Source of the DNA: Sporosarcina sp. Marseille-Q4063
GTDB taxonomy: Bacteria; Bacillota; Bacilli; Bacillales_A; Planococcaceae
Length of the DNA: 64,000 nt
Direction: 5' to 3'
Assembly: GCF_018309085.1 (NCBI RefSeq)
Contig: NZ_CP070502.1
Location: forward strand, 2,723,001 to 2,787,000
Each line of letters begins with the position of its first letter. The first letter of the stretch is position 1. The notes under the pieces were generated by a model. That model saw only the letters and a list, made by a program, of their open reading frames with translations, was not told where the DNA came from and did not search any database. Shown here piece by piece: positions 63,346 through 64,000 of this stretch. The position numbers were made by a program, and so were the translations under genes.

Positions 63346-64000
63346 TTGGATATGAATATTTTCATTGTAGAAGACGATTGCGCTATTTTTGAATCGTTAA
63401 AAACGAGACTTGAACAATGGTCATTTACTGTGACAGCTCCTGATGACTTCCAAGATGTGATGAAGTCTTTTTTTGCCAATGAACCGCATCTCGTCATACT
63501 CGACATTCAACTTCCCGCATATGACGGTTTTCATTGGTGTCGGGAAATTCGTGCAGTGTCAAAGGTTCCAATTATTTTTCTGTCGTCCCGAGACCATCCA
63601 ATGGATATGGTCATGGCGATGAATATAGGCGCGGATGATTATATTCAAAAACCGTTTGACACGGATGTTTTACTCGCGAAACTACAAGCTCTTCTCAGGC
63701 GAACATATTCCTACGGGGAGGAAACACCTGATGTTCTTGAATGGAACCGTGCCATGATTGATATGAAGCGCGGCATCATTCGCATGGATGGAATTGAAGT
63801 TGAGTTGACGAAAAACGAATTCTTTATACTGACGGTCCTCGTGGAATCAAACAACGAAATTGTATCCCGCGATGACCTTATTCGGAAATTATGGGATGAT
63901 GAACGATTTGTGAATGATAACACGCTAACAGTGAATGTGACGAGACTTCGCCAAAAACTCGCGGAAATCGGCCTTGGTGAAGCGGTTGTAACGAAAAAGG
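63346..64000 (+). CDS. OmpR-family response regulator (BceR-like), 3' end cut
   Basis: About 218 residues are visible before the window edge. The receiver domain has VEDD, phospho-acceptor Asp in VILDIQLP and Lys in IQKPF; the winged helix (IEVELTKNEFFILTVLVE, LTVNVTRLRQKL) is nearly complete. It resembles BceR-type regulators, whose partners are an intramembrane kinase and an antibiotic-sensing ABC transporter, expected beyond the edge. TTG 63346 fits AAGGAAG better than ATG 63352. Confidence 0.85.
   Translation, partial: MDMNIFIVEDDCAIFESLKTRLEQWSFTVTAPDDFQDVMKSFFANEPHLVILDIQLPAYDGFHWCREIRAVSKVPIIFLSSRDHPMDMVMAMNIGADDYIQKPFDTDVLLAKLQALLRRTYSYGEETPDVLEWNRAMIDMKRGIIRMDGIEVELTKNEFFILTVLVESNNEIVSRDDLIRKLWDDERFVNDNTLTVNVTRLRQKLAEIGLGEAVVTKK

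Overview
The window looks like chromosomal DNA of a low-to-mid GC Firmicute of the order Bacillales, most likely Planococcaceae (Sporosarcina/Lysinibacillus-like). The evidence is AGGAGG-type ribosome sites, frequent TTG/GTG starts, a LiaIH/LiaFSR stress module, T-box-free TPP and SAM riboswitches of Bacillus type, YxjG/YhfI-like genes, and GC-rich dispersed repeats familiar from this group. No rRNA, tRNA, CRISPR array, prophage or intact transposon was seen.

Layout. 1-7.1 kb: an arsenic island with an ACR3-like exporter on the minus strand (cut by the window edge), then arsR-arsB-arsC, a second operator, and arsD-arsA-trxB-like-phosphatase-HesB-like. 7.5-11.4 kb: a four-gene cassette (a family I only tentatively place, a small coiled coil, a MoxR-type AAA+ ATPase, a VWA protein) in which each of the three large genes is preceded by a hairpin with a T tail. 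11.7-16.6 kb: a looser region of small and unrecognised genes, a frameshifted ORF, and a relic of sigma-54. 16.7-20.5 kb: glycerate kinase with an anion permease, and an alpha-carbonic anhydrase lipoprotein. 21-24.4 kb: nifS-like gene divergent from nadC-nadA, with nadB missing. 24.5-26.8 kb: thiC under a TPP riboswitch, followed by a tiny Cys/His protein. 27-36 kb: EamA permease, two unknown membrane-associated genes, a two-component system with a coupled 58-residue membrane ORF, a multi-helix MscS-like channel, a CPBP protease and a DinB-like protein.

36-43.9 kb: cell-envelope stress and lipid carrier functions (liaI-liaH-[repeats]-liaF-liaS-liaR, an acyl-CoA synthetase, DedA-uppP). 43.9-50.4 kb: a manganese-type ABC importer with three repeated upstream boxes, then a two-component system followed by two PepSY proteins. 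50.4-56 kb: a YhfI-like metallo-hydrolase, an AbgT transporter, a nine-copy palindromic repeat array next to an XRE-TPR regulator, and a SAM-riboswitch-controlled MetE-like methyltransferase. 56.4-60.1 kb: an aromatic-ring hydroxylation and cleavage cassette (flavin reductase, HpaB/TftD-like monooxygenase, CMD-family protein, intradiol dioxygenase). 60.2-63.1 kb: a 21-bp periodic repeat array and a three-gene osmoprotectant ABC transporter. 63.3-64 kb: the start of a response regulator cut by the window edge.

The most interesting material is the MoxR-VWA cassette with its hairpin before each gene, the three intergenic short-repeat arrays whose spacing falls near multiples of 7 bp, and several small genes that standard calling would miss. 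Assignments are by reading translated sequences and motifs; no database search was possible.
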